A stretch of DNA of 64,000 nucleotides from Plectrocnemia conspersa (GCA_009617715.1 VTFK01000098.1:372001-436000), one strand, 5' to 3'. Counted from the first letter of the stretch, positions 12,664-24,990 are shown. Translations and numbers: made by a program. Notes: generated by a model from the sequence alone, not told the origin.

Positions 12664-12966
12664 GTATTGGAACGTCCCGTTTTTTTATCTGCGAGCGGCA
12701 TTTTATATGACGCAATTTTCGGGTCTGTGTTTTTAATGCATTTTTTCCTGTCGAATATGACGTTAACTTTTAGCAAATTCCTTTTGCTGTCACAGCTTTG
12801 TATTAGCAGTTTTAATATTAAAAAAAATGTATTGGATCGTTTCATTTCCTTATCTGCGAGCGGCATTTTTATGACGCAATATCCATATCAGTGTTTTTAA
12901 TGCATTTTTTCCTGTCGAATATGACGTTAACTTTTAGCAAATTCCTTTTGCTGTCACAGCTTTTAT
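12664..12966. repeat. Tandem duplication, period about 164 bases
   Basis: The blocks ATCTGCGAGCGGCATTTT and ATGCATTTTTTCCTGTCG, plus AAATTCCTTTTGCTGTCAC, occur twice, offset by 164-165 bases (12691 versus 12856; 12737 versus 12901). The second halves are almost identical, so the duplication is young or homogenised. No other copy is seen in the window. Confidence 0.9.
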
Positions 12967-14639
12967 TTGGGATTTGATTTATGCCGATGTCTAAATGCAC
13001 TATTGAGATGTTATTTAATGTTTTTATTTGCGATTACTAAAGTGCCTATCCAATTAGCGGATCTAGCTTTTGACTTTACTTTATTTTCAATAATATTATT
13101 GGTATTTTATTATCTAGTGGAAGTACATTGAATGCCTCATTTATCATTTATACATTTCATCATGTAATAAAATAGTTATTAATATAAGTTAACTGTATTA
13201 ACAACTTTACATATAAATTAGATCTTCTAATTTTTGTTGCGAAAAATCCCAGCAAAATAATTAGCCATACAAATTTTGAAACAATACTACAACTAAGTCA
13301 GATATAAAAAAATCAATTTTAATTTAAAAACCCATTATTATAATTTTTAATATCTTTAAATGAATTCAATGTATAATATATATCATATTCCATTATAATG
13401 AATGTTATTTTAGTAAATAATATTTTAGACAATTTTTTAAACAAAGTCTTGAAAAAATCGACAATGTATCATATATATTATATAAAACAAAACCTTATTG
13501 GGAAAATAATTATAATGAGTTATTTTATCTGCGTGGCTAAAAAGGTTCAAAATTGTTGTACAGTGTACCTTATTATCCTTCATCCAAAGTTGCCAAAACC
13601 AGATGTTTTCGATAGTTTCACCCACGAGAGGAAGGAAATACAGTTTCAATTTTTACTTTTAAGTCTTACTGTGGTATCACATTAATAATGTATGTATGTT
13701 TGTACGTGGTTTAAGAAGTATCTTGAGAAACTTTGTTTGACCCTCAAGTTTAAGAAACCCTGATCCCCGCGTGGATAATCGAGTTTTTATCTCTTCTTGT
13801 ACTTTTGCCTTGAGTACAGCTTTTGCTTTATAGTTTGACTGGTTCCAACGGGACAGAATCGGGTTTTATTGTGTGTCCATTTAGAGCTCGTATACTCGTC
13901 ATCCGTCTCATCGTTCGTCTTTGTAGACGGTTCGAAGACCGCTGAAAAGTCGATACAAGAAAATTGACGAGATGGGTGTAAATTTTCTTGGGCCAATGAC
14001 CTCGCTGAACCCTTCTTTTATCAACCCTTTCTGCACCGCGAGACCGCAATGCGAATTTTTGTGGGAATCGCTATAATAGTAAAAAAGTAAGTCTAGTTTA
14101 TGGCGTCATAAGTGCGATCGTATAAAATTCAATAACATGTCTCATTTCTCAAGGATTTTGTGAAGCAGAATTCAGACTAATTGGGGTTTTCATTTATGAG
14201 TCATCCCTTATCTTGTCGTTTCGTCAAGCCGTTTAAATTTCGTTATTTTCCGCTTGTGTGAAATATATCGGTCGCCATATATTATAATTTTAATTTTATT
14301 ATGATTTTAAAATAATTTATTTTAATTTTTGGAGGTACTAAAACGAATTCCTTCCGACTAATCAAAATCAGTGAAATATATTTTGATTTTATGTTTATTC
14401 GGTCATTAAGCTTTTAATGTTTAAAATTCAATGTACCAGATTTGAATGACTCAATCGTCATTGCTTCAGTCATCGTTGACTCATCAAATTCGCATCGTGC
14501 AATCGAAAAAAGTCAATATAAAGTTAGTCATCTTTACGGCGCTGTGGAGCTAACTGCTCGCGTTCTATGCATACAACAAAAAATACACATAATAAATATA
14601 GTGTAGTACTTTTAATGTATATCTAAAAAAACAGTTACA
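12967..14639. other. Intergenic DNA
   Basis: No gene recognised. The patch 13730-14060 has more even composition and overlapping minus-strand open frames, but no family resemblance. A short dispersed block (family D, ATGAGTCATCCCTTATC) lies at about 14195. Confidence 0.5.
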
Positions 14640-14870
14640 GTTACCACTATTGGCGGTCAGCAGCCCGGTTTGCGGTTTTGCTGTGCGCTTCCGTGGTTCT
14701 CGTTTTCTGTAACCGCTTTTAGTCCCATCCAGTCAGTCGTACTCGAACATGTACTATTCGTTGACGAACTTCTAATAGTTTAGTCGTTAGCGTTCTTCTT
14801 CTACTTCTCACGTTGTTGTGTTGTTATCAATACATATTTATTTTGTCCGTTAAGTCGATAGTGTAACCTG
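14640..14870 (+). promoter_or_regulatory. Candidate promoter and untranslated exon
   Basis: This is a balanced-composition island in AT-rich surroundings. An arthropod initiator TCAGT lies at 14733-14737 and the sequence 28-32 bases after its A is TGACG, four of five matches to the downstream promoter element. About 135 bases later there is a good donor, CCT|GTGAGT at 14870/14871. The pattern is that of a non-coding first exon, perhaps an alternative promoter of the gene at 47 kb. Inference only. Confidence 0.3.
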
Positions 14871-14871
14871 T

Positions 14872-15490
14872 GAGTATGACATTTATATTATTTATAGAGT
14901 TGTGTGTATATGTATAGTTCAGAATCGATATATCGTCTCTTGAGTTATAATTTATGATCTCTTGATTGTTCCGTGAGAACGCTGCGGCTGTTTTAAAAGT
15001 GTGTGTTTATTGCAAAATTGTGTTGTGTAAGCAAAATATGATTTGTTATTTGTCTCAAATGCTTGGTAGGTGATCCCTTTTTTAAAAAACAAAGAGCGGA
15101 AAGTTTTTGAGTAAAGTGCACTCAACCAGACAGATGTGCCTCCACAAGGAAGATGCTTAAAAATGTATTCTCGGTCGTTGTGCTCATGCCTGAGCATTGT
15201 GGTATGAATTACGTTCACCATATTCTTGATCCTGGGTCATATTGAGTTTAGCATACAAGAAAAATCTTATGGGTCTATTTTTTTTGCGGAACCGTCCTCT
15301 AATCAACATAACCGGTCACAACCAGATTTTTCAATCCAAAACATGCATTTGAGTATGTTTGAAAACATTTTTGTGTAAATATTAATCAGTGCCCAAAGCA
15401 GTTTTATTTGAAGTGATTTTATTGATCAACGCCATTATATGTAATCACGTGCTTTTTAGTTTCGTGTTCATGTATCCATTTTAATGGCGT
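14872..15490. other. Intergenic DNA
   Basis: Moderately AT-rich sequence. An 89-codon minus-strand frame at 14952-15221 has no recognisable motif and I do not treat it as a gene. Confidence 0.5.
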
Positions 15491-15493
15491 TTA

Positions 15494-15760
15494 GGTAGCG
15501 CCGCGTCCCAGACGTGCAATGGAATGGTGCACGCATCCGTATGAAATTTCGGTAGCTTTTGAGAAATTGACAAAAATGTTCACGCTGTGCGGCCATTTGA
15601 ACTTTGATATTTGCTTTAATTAAATTGTCTGCGGAGCGATCGTCATTCATTTTCATGGTACTTTGGTAGCGCCGAAATCCCAGATGTGCAATGATGCACG
15701 CATCCGTATGAAATTTCGGTAGCTTTTAGCCTGTATAGGTTTTTGAGAAATTTCCAATAA
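15494..15760. repeat. Degenerate tandem duplication, period about 171 bases
   Basis: GGTAGCGCCG, followed by TCCCAGA(C/T)GTGCAATG and then GCACGCATCCGTATGAAA, occurs at 15494 and again at 15665. The second unit has small deletions, so it is older than the duplication at 12664-12966. Confidence 0.85.
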
Positions 15761-16315
15761 CATTTGCTTCAATTAATGCTTAACAAGCCATCGTCCCTTT
15801 TAAAAATAAAATGAGAATTTATGAAAGTAAAATCTAAAATTTCTGTGCTTACTAATTTAGAGTGAATTTTTATTTTTCGTAGAAAAAAATTTTTGATAAA
15901 TTATTTTATTAAATTCATTAAAGGGGCATGAAAAATATTTATTTATTTTTTCGTATAAAAAAATATTTTTATTTAGTGCATTAGGAGCATGAAAAAATAT
16001 GTGTATTTTTAAATACAAAGTTATTATACATGTGCACTGGGTTGCGCTCATAATTTTACGCTTCCTACTCCCAACTCGATATGTTTTTTTTGGAAGCGCA
16101 AAGCCCAATAAAGCCGTCAGAAAGTTTTAAAAAACAACGAAATTAGTCAAGCTAAACATTATGACTCACACAGTGCTTAAGATTAACATTTATCGGACGG
16201 AAGATAGAAAATATACGAGTTGTCCGAACAGGGGGATGGTTGAACCCCATAGTCTTTTTCCAAATACTTTGTATTATATGCATTCTGGTTTCTTGATGTT
16301 TTTTGTTTCTCGAAT
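15761..16315. other. AT-rich intergenic DNA
   Basis: No gene. It contains homopolymer-rich sequence and a GTGCATTAGGAGCATG block that partly repeats an adjacent AAAGGGGCATG block. Confidence 0.5.
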
Positions 16316-17290
16316 AATGAGAATTATCATTTCTACTTCTTGATTTTCTCGAGAAATTTTGATAAATAAAAAGAATATGTATGTAATGAATATATTATAA
16401 TAATACAGTATATTATTGTAGATCATTATATATTTTTTGCCAATATTCAGGCAAGTAAATTATATTATTAATAGTAATTAAAATATAAAAGAACTTTATT
16501 ATTGATAAAAAAAATATTATTTATTAAAACATATTCGTAGGTACATTATCACACAATATTCTTAAAATAACTTTTTCAAAAGTATATACAATCAATAGAA
16601 TAGGTATCTTTGTTGTTTTTTGTTAGGAATTTTTTCTTCAATAATGGACGCAAATAATTAAGGACCAGAGTGGTTCAAATTGCTCCAATTGATTAAAGAG
16701 CGTCAAATTACGAAGGAATTTCGGACTTCCGTATCGTAGAGAAAATGGTCAATAACATCGGTTGCTTTCATATTTCGAACAAGATAAATTATTATAAAAA
16801 AACGATATTCAAGTTAACACCGATAGGCAAGTTTTAGTGGAAAGCCTCCATATTCTTTTTCAATCTGTAGATTCTCATGCAGATCGGATTCTTAACTGAT
16901 TATTAGTGTAGTTCTTAAAAAACCAAATTAAAGTAGTTGAGCATTTTTTTGCTATTCAAATATTTCTTCTATTAAAAACTTCCAAGGAAGCATGTATATT
17001 TTCAAGCATCTGGAACGGACGCACCTTTTTTATGCAGCGATGGTAAAACATTAAAAAATATTCGAACAAATTTATTTTTTAACAAAAAATTCTTTACAAA
17101 AGGGTCTACAAATGAGAATTCTCAATTTGGCATTTTTCTCGAGAAATTCTTTAGAATAAACACTACTTGTATATGCATTTGTATAATTATAATAGATATT
17201 GAAAATTTTTTTGTGCGAATAAACCAAAAGGTTTTGAAAAATGCCGAAAGACACATTTAAACCATTATATGTGGCAAAAATCAACTACAT
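16316..17290 (+). repeat. Dispersed repeat family C, copy 1
   Basis: The diagnostic block is CTTCCAAGGAAGCATGTATA, then TTCAAGCATCTGGAACGGAC and TTTATGCAGCGATGGTAAAA (16979-17050). The same order occurs at 33250-33330 and, inverted, at 41880-41945. Both ends of the unit carry TTTCTCGAGAAATT-like sequence (about 16345 and 17140). No intact reading frame is present. Confidence 0.75.
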
Positions 17291-20200
17291 ACCATTAAAA
17301 CATATATATTATATCCTAACCTATAAATAAAATAATATTAGCTGGTAAAAATATATGACAAAAAACATGCAAAATGGGGTATTAATGAGGTTCAAACTTG
17401 ATGACTAATACCTGAAAGATCTGTGTAAAAATAGTGTTTTTAAATTTCTAACGTGTGATTAATATATAATTTATTTCCGATCGATCTATTTTGCGAATTA
17501 ATATTGTGATCAATAATTTAATCGTGCATATATGGTATTAAATATATTACATATGTATAAAAATATACCGAGAATTTTTTTCTGTGTGGCCTTAATAAAT
17601 AGGAGCGAAAAGGTTGCTGATCCCTATCAATAAAATTTAATTTAACTTATATTTTTTCACACTAGTTGGAGACCGTTGTGTATTTTATTATTACTCATCG
17701 AAATTTGCATTGATGAGTCACCCTTTATCTCGCCTTTGTTTGCGTGACACAAATAGTCGCGATAATTTAAAATGATAATGTTTCTTAAACTTTGTTTTCA
17801 GTATTTTAAATAACTATTATATATTAAATTAATTATTTATTAAAACTTACACTTATTTTACGTTCATTTTTAACTGTCAGTTATCTGCTATCCGGTAAAT
17901 ATTTAACCTGATCAATACACTAATATAAATAATAATTGAACAGACAAACAGCTGATCGTTTTTAATATCTACGATTATATGTATAATAAATTGAATGTGG
18001 CTTATTTAAAAGTAGCTCTGTAAATTTGTAAATACATTTTTTTATTGTTTGTCTATAGATGCAAAAGGTTAAAACATTTTTTTATATTATGCTATAACAC
18101 ATTTTATTATTGTCATAAACATGAAATATTTATTATTTTTGCGGTCGTCATTTTTATGACATCATATTCTAAAAACAAATATGGGCTACTTTAAAGTGCT
18201 CATATTTTTTATGTAATCATGAATTTATTGGTTTAATTCAATAACTGAAACAAATATGATTCTCAGAATTTATGATTACAGATTTGATTTAAATATTTTT
18301 ATAACACAGCGTATTATATATCATAATATCTATGTTTACAAAAATGTTTATTTAATGATATTTATATAATATCTAATTATCAAGATGATATAAACGTCTG
18401 TCTAACTCAAATTAGCAAATAAATTGACAGTTCAAATTGCATGTAATTTGTTCCGTGTCAGCTAATTGGTAAATCTGGATAGTACGACATCCAGCGCTTC
18501 TTAACTACTGATTGTCATTAAATATAGACTCAGGTATAATATGTTACACCTATGTGAAACATGATACGAAAAGTTATAATGATGTATTCACTTATATGAG
18601 CATGGAACAAGTTTTTTCGAAACAAATTAAAATATTTTCCAAGCTCTTTTGACCTTTGATGTTTCAACTCAAAAAAATATGATACATGTGCACGTGATGA
18701 TGAAGAAACGTGCCAACACAATTACACTGCACTGTATTTGTATATTTCATCCCTCTTTTAAAAAGTTTTCCGACTAAAGGGAACGGTTTTCGTTTATACA
18801 CGCTGTGATTTCGAACCGATCCTGTCAGAACCTTAAAAGCTTTAGACTTTTGAGGTTTGTCTCGTTGAGGCTCTACGAACATAAACTCTTAATGCCTCGT
18901 TTTAATTAAGCCGCACGAGGATAATAAAACGGGGAATTCTCTGTAGGATGGTGGTTGTGTTTAATTTTAGATTTGTATTCTGATTACCAAGGTTCGTGCC
19001 AAATTTTGGATTATGTGATGCAACGTGGCTACGAGAAATCTCGGTGAGCGAGAGGCGGTTTAATTGTGTCCTTTTATGGATATAGATTGATTTGAAAGAT
19101 TATTAGAATAGACGCCAGTGCTCCATGCTGACCTTACGTAGAATAAAAATAATGGTTTATCTTAATACAGTTATGCAATGAAGGCACCATTTGAGTTTAT
19201 AAATGTTTAGAATTTTCTGTAAGAATACATCGCAGGAACAAGTTTTTCAATGAATAATCGTAACTTACGAAAGATATATTAAGTTACAGCTAATAATATA
19301 AAACATTAGGTAAATTCTATTTTTGAGATTTTTTTATTGAACGTGACTTAGATAGGTTGAACGTGACTTTACAATTTTGTGGTGTAATATTAAAAAAGGC
19401 ATATCTATCTTAACCTGTTGGGTGCTCTGACGGTTTTTAAAATCCTAGTGATTTAGTGCTACCATTTATCATTATTTTTTGAAAAAAAATATTGTGCTAT
19501 ATTTTACCATACTTCATTGTGCGTATATGCAGATGTTATAAAGTATAATAATAACAATTAACATGAGTCTTGGAGTCTAAGATATTGTATTTTATATTCA
19601 ATATTGTTTTTTATGTTACTGTATCTCTGATCCGTATAATAACAATTTTGCATCTCTGTGCAACAAAATTTAAATACATTGATTTATTTATAAAATTAGT
19701 CGCTGATTTCATAATTATTATTTTATTTCTAGGGTTTTCTTTGTTTATATTTTGGGTTTACTCATATTTTAAACTCACTCAGACGAAATATAAATATTAA
19801 GAGTATGTATTAAATTAATTTATAGATAAGTTTTTAGGATTTATTATAATAATAGATTTTTAAAGTAAATAAGAAATATTTTCTCAATAAATTGCATCTA
19901 AAATTTTTTTTTGCTTCTTATATTTATTTATTTAAATTAAACTAAGACCATTGTAACTTAACAAGGGACCCAAATGCTTCACGTTGGTCGAAAACAATAA
20001 TTTTATTATTTCGATACTCAAAAAATACATATAAATAATTAAAATTTAAATAATACATACATATATGTTTTGTTATCTATAGTATTTGCTTTAGTAAGTC
20101 CTAATTATATTTATTTTACTCAATTTCAATTTATATTGTAAAAAAATGTTATATAATTATTTTTTTCTTAGAAAATTATAAATGTAAGTAAAATAATTAA

Positions 20201-22110
20201 TTAAACGTTTAAATTATTTTTTTTAAATATACGATTCTTAAATATACGAAGATTTCGTCGAGTGGTAGTTGGATCGAGAGTTCGTTGTATTCGTTGATAA
20301 TTCGACTAGTGGTTAGTGCTTGTGATAGGACATAATGTCGCATCTTTTAAAATAGTCTATTGTATTGAGTACACTTGGGCGTATAGTAGATGAGGCAAAT
20401 TGAGAGCCAATTGCATATTAGTTTTAAGGTCCACTTCGAAATTACCCTATTTAGTGAAAACTAGTTTCAAAGTCTCGCGTTGGGCGAATGTCCGATAATT
20501 AAAAATGATAGTTCAAACAACGTATTCAATGCGAGGCCATTAACGTTTTTTTTCCCTAGATGAATTTTAAAACTTAAGAAGAATACGGTATAAAGAGTTT
20601 TTGCAGTAATTGATGGCTTTCGAAAATCTGTGTGGCTATTGTGCAAGTCTAGGTGTTCTGCATATTTTGAATGTTCTGGTCAACTAAACCATTGTCATTT
20701 AATGATTTTTTAAGTAATTGTTGAAACAATCAAAAACACATTTTTTAGAAATACATTTGATCATAAATCTTATTTTTGTGGCAAAAATATTATTTATTTT
20801 TTATTTATAAATTTCTCTTAAACGTAGAATATTAATAAAAATAAATGTGCTATTATTATACTTGCCATTTATTATGATATCAAGTTTATATAAGAAAGCC
20901 ACATATTGATAAGATAAGATATCGAGTTTTAATATCATATTTTACGTAACCTTCAGTTTGAATTTAACTGTTCACTTGTATTCTTTTTATTGATAAATTT
21001 TAACAATTTGGTACGTACCTATTTTAAATAATTTATATGCTGTAATTAAATATGTAATTTCATTGTAAGTATAAAAACTGTTCCTTAGGAAAAATGTGAA
21101 ATTATATTTTATCTATTATTGATATTAATCAATATAAATTTATCTGCAATATATTTAATTTTACTATGTGCTTATATTATTGAATTGTAAAAAAAATACT
21201 AATACTTAAGTTAGGTTTTAAAAAATATTTATTACTAACCAAGATTACCTTAAAAATATGATTACCTTAAAATTTAGGTGAGTTTATTTTTATTATTAAA
21301 GCGATGACTAAACGTGCGTGTCCGAGCGTGTTCAATTGATACACTTACTTATTCATATATACATTACATACATTACCGTTTAGGCTTTGATAGCTATTAA
21401 TACGTAGCTAACGAGCCTAATCGTCTTGTCGCCATTGCAACCGATTGTCTGCCAAACTTTTAATAATTAATGACCACCCGCTCAATGTAGCGGTCGCATA
21501 GGTTAACTGTGTTTCGATAATGGTTTTACGAATTGTTCCCGCAGCTGGACCATTATGCCAGCTTCACCCCTGATACATAATTCAGCCCTTATCAAACATT
21601 TTGTGAATCTCCCACGTGTGTGTATGTATGTGTCACCCATCCCTAGGGATCAATGCATATTTCATGGGTCTGTGCAAGGTCATAACGTCGAACGTGCCTC
21701 GCTGCCCTCTCGTTATCTCTCTCTCTCTCTCATTTCCACGCTTGAAAATGAGCTTATCAAAATTTATAGTTCCTAAATTTTAACTTTAATCGTTTTGATC
21801 GTTATTGTAGAACGTAAAGTTAAGGGACGTGCTCAAACGGATGCTTTAAAGACAAAGGGGTAAGACTGAGGATGGGTTTGGGACCATTTTTTTCTTATGA
21901 TTATGGGAAATGAAATTAATTTAAACGTAATCCTAAGTATTTCATTTTTTTCGTTTATCTAACTAATAAATCATTTCTGTAAAGTTGTTGAGAAGTGAAG
22001 CTAGTCTTTTTTTTTTGAAAAGATTATCGCAGTTTTGGCCTCAATAATTTTTATCTTCCATTGCTAATTTAAGTAGGGCTTCATGAATACGATTTATAAT
22101 GCGGTTTTGA
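17291..22110. other. AT-rich intergenic DNA
   Basis: No supportable gene. It holds a family D block at about 17692-17735, two balanced patches without known coding content (18650-19130 and 20240-20560), a direct repeat TTGAACGTGACTT (about 19338 and 19357), and a CT microsatellite at 21716-21731. Open frames here are short and low-complexity. Confidence 0.6.
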
Positions 22111-22115
22111 CTTAA

Positions 22116-22415
22116 CCCTTTGAACGCGGAAATCGACCAAAGTCGCTCAATTGATTTTTTTATCTCTACGCAAAAATCAGTAAAAAAAATGCTTTTCAAG
22201 AAAAAACTTTTTTTTGTGAATAAACATAAAAAAAAATTTTTTGTGAATAAACATAAAAAAATTTTTTTTTGTGAATAAACATAAAATATCATTTTAAATA
22301 AATAAAAATTAAAAAATCAGAACATTTAAACACAGAATCAAAGTAAAATTTGCATTTTTCAAAAAAAAAAAAAAAAAACAATTAAATATTATTTTCGATT
22401 AACGCGTCCAAAGGG
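22116..22415. mobile_element. piggyBac-type MITE
   Basis: This is a 300-base element flanked on both sides by TTAA (22112-22115 and 22416-22419), the duplication made by piggyBac transposases. The ends are inverted repeats: CCCTTTGAACGCGGAAATCG on the left and, on the other strand, CCCTTTGGACGCGTTAATCG on the right. There is no coding capacity. Inside are three copies of a roughly 28-base unit built on TTTGTGAATAAACATAAAAA (22205-22288) and an A18 run at 22361-22378. Confidence 0.85.
22205..22288. repeat. Three-copy 28-base tandem repeat inside the MITE
   Basis: TGTGAATAAACATAAAA occurs three times, separated by T/A runs of slightly different length. It creates the lysine/phenylalanine-rich open frame on the minus strand (22041-22292), which is therefore an artefact. 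Confidence 0.9.
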
Positions 22416-22419
22416 TTAA

Positions 22420-23525
22420 ATATGAAGCGTAGACGTATCTTGGAGCTTATGGAATAAAATGGTATATAATGTATTAGAGGCATATGCCATACAGTATCGA
22501 ACGCTCTGTCGATATCTAATAAGAACATTCAAGTGTCTCTTTTAATAGTGATTTTTTGTGAGACATGTTCGACAAATCTTTGCCAGTTGGAGATTTGTGG
22601 AGTGTATTGCACTATAATTTATTTGATTTACGTAAAGGGAAATATATTAAAAAATACGAGTATTTTGCTATTCAAAAAAGTATTAAAAAAAAAATTAATT
22701 ATGTATGTAACATTAAAAATATGATAATAATTTATTCAGCTTTCGCAAAATCGGTGGCATTTCTCGCAAGCAAATATTAATAATACTATATTTGAGTATT
22801 TCTGTTTGTTAAAAAAATTTACATTCAAGAGCTTCCGTTATTAAATCGAACGTTTCTCGCATTGATTATGTGAACAAACATAAATTTGATTGCCCTCTCT
22901 CCTCGCGTGGTATATATGTCGCATAAAGGAATAGTCCTTTTTGTTCGGATTGAATTTATATTTTCGGTTTCGCTCGCCAGGATCTGTAATTCGATTCGTC
23001 TCCGAGGAGTCCTCCTTTATTTCCAAAGCAACAATAAACATCCAACGAAGTTCGAATTTAGAAATAATTCGTATTTTCGCACTGACCAGGAAATATGTAC
23101 GTACATATACAACACATATATCAAATCCTAAGGGGAATCGACGATAATTGGTCATAATTAATTAAAACGTCCGGGAAAGATGATTGATTATGCAAATATA
23201 CGAACTGAGCTTTTGCCGCTCGAGGGCTTTCGTAATAATGATTGTTGAAAATTCTCGGATTTTAAGGTATAAAAGGATACGCAAAACTTTTTGCGGTCTT
23301 CTTCGAAATCATTGGAAAGTGCTTACAATGGGACTTTTAATAAATTTTGGGATATTATTGTGTATATTTATATTTATATTGGTGTATATATTTTACAAAA
23401 TATATATGTATGTAATAATATACCGTTTATTACATCGTTTACTGTTATGTTGTATGCAATATGATATTTAATCGTCACAATTAACGTTTGATCGTGCTGT
23501 TACTTTATGTATTACTAGTTAATAG
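22420..23525. other. Intergenic DNA
   Basis: No gene recognised. 22840-23160 has more even composition and overlapping open frames on both strands, none with a known motif. Confidence 0.5.
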
Positions 23526-23700
23526 CAGGCGCGTACGGTGAGATATGTTCTTTTTCGCTCGCTCGCGTCTTAAGTGACGAGAGTGAGTGAGAGATAAGGG
23601 CGTGCGTTACATGTGTTCCGCACGTCTACTTTTTCTCATTCACTCTTATCACTTAACACGCGAGCGAGCGAAATAGAATATATCTCACCGTATGCGCCTA
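23526..23700. mobile_element. Foldback MITE, hAT-like
   Basis: This is a 175-base element whose two halves are inverted repeats of about 70 bases, rich in CGCTCGCTCGCG. The left end reads CAGGCGCGTACGGTGAGATA and the right end, on the other strand, TAGGCGCATACGGTGAGATA. The flanking 8-mers GTTAATAG and GTTCATAC agree at six of eight positions, as expected for an aged hAT target duplication. It has no coding capacity and the transcript would form a long hairpin. Confidence 0.8.
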
Positions 23701-24472
23701 GTTCATACATATCACACTCACTAATGTGTATTTATTTATTACTTTCTATTATTATTTTACAATTTATAGAAAAAAAAATTGCGGAAAAACTATGTTTCTT
23801 GTATTTTAACTTTTACATACATATAGTATATTATATTATTAAATCCTAATAGTACAGAAGTTGAATCATAACGAAATTTTTAATACAACTCTTTTTATTA
23901 AATATCCATATATGAGCCGCAATGGCGGCAAGCCCTTTAGAGCGATGTTCCAAAATATGTTTATTAAATTTAAGCTTGTAGTCCAGGTATTTGACGCTTT
24001 TTTTCCATTTGACGTTATTGCCCTCTTCATTTAGGAGAGGTGGTGGCAAAGTTTGTTTACTTTTTTTTAAAATAATTGCTTCTCTTTTGATGCGGTTGAT
24101 TTTAATTTTCTACCTCTCAAAATATTTATTTAATATTTCAAAAGATTTTTGTAATTTAAGCACCGTAAGCGCTAGTTTAAACATAGATAAACGGGTGAAT
24201 AATTTTAAAGGCATTTCAAACGCAATAGTTTTATAATCCAAGATAAATTTCATCCCAACGATTTGGGAGGTTCCGATTCTGTGTATTTTTAACGAGAAAG
24301 CCTTTTGAAGAACCGTTGACAATTTAGTGTTTATGGTTCACTGCTGATCGAAATGTTTTTGCGAAACATTTCAAGCGATAGTAAATGCGTACTCAGTCTT
24401 TAAACATATCGGTTATTTTTATTTATTTTTTGCTCGTCTAAGAAATGGTTTACAGTGTTTTATTCTTTCTTA
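23701..24472. other. Intergenic DNA
   Basis: AT-rich with no gene recognised. Overlapping frames at 23846-24322 on both strands have no known motif. Confidence 0.5.
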
Positions 24473-24990
24473 CCCTGTTAACTGGCCGGGACGTATTATT
24501 ACGTCACACGAAATAATTGTTTTGGGGCGTGTTTTTGATAAGCCTCTTCGGGCGGGACAATTTATTTCGTCACAGTGATGCATGATTCATCGTAACATCA
24601 TACCTATTAAAATGCAACCATCAAGACAAGTGATAGTGATGACAAAATAATAAATCTGACAAACAAAAACATTTTTCAGTCAGAATCGGATAGTAATTAT
24701 GAATATGCTACCGATGTAAATGATAACAGTGAAACTGAAGACGCCGAAAATAAAACAATACTGGCAATATTCTGAATGAATGGTTTTTTAAAAATTCATC
24801 GAGATAACCGTTTCCCTTCATTGCCCAACCTGGAAAAACTTTCGACTCTTTGGGAAAAAACGCTCTCGTAGAAACGTTCGGTTAACATAAGCAATATTTA
24901 TGAGATTAAAGCGCACAGCACAAGATTAAAGTGAGAAATTATGAGCATCTGCGCTAAAAAGTTACCATCTAAGATAGTGTAGATAGGGGT
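24473..24990 (+). pseudogene. Decayed piggyBac transposase fragment with one element end
   Basis: The left end reads CCCTGTTAACTGGCCGGGAC, followed by internal GACGTATTATTACGTC and GACAATTTATTTCGTC sequences, as in many piggyBac-like elements. Downstream, frames broken by stops encode an acidic stretch (SESDSNYEYATD, about 24680-24720) and, in another frame, FPFIAQPGKTFDSLGK (about 24810-24860). This is the FPF..QPG motif at the start of the piggyBac transposase core. The catalytic aspartates are not found, and no right end is visible. The element is truncated and dead. Confidence 0.75.

Noticed and set aside
22041..22292. Minus-strand frame with repeated FLCLFTKK segments
   Set aside because: It is generated by the three-copy tandem repeat within the MITE.
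22361..22378. A18 run as the tail of a processed pseudogene or SINE
   Set aside because: It lies inside the TTAA-flanked MITE and no retrocopied sequence precedes it.
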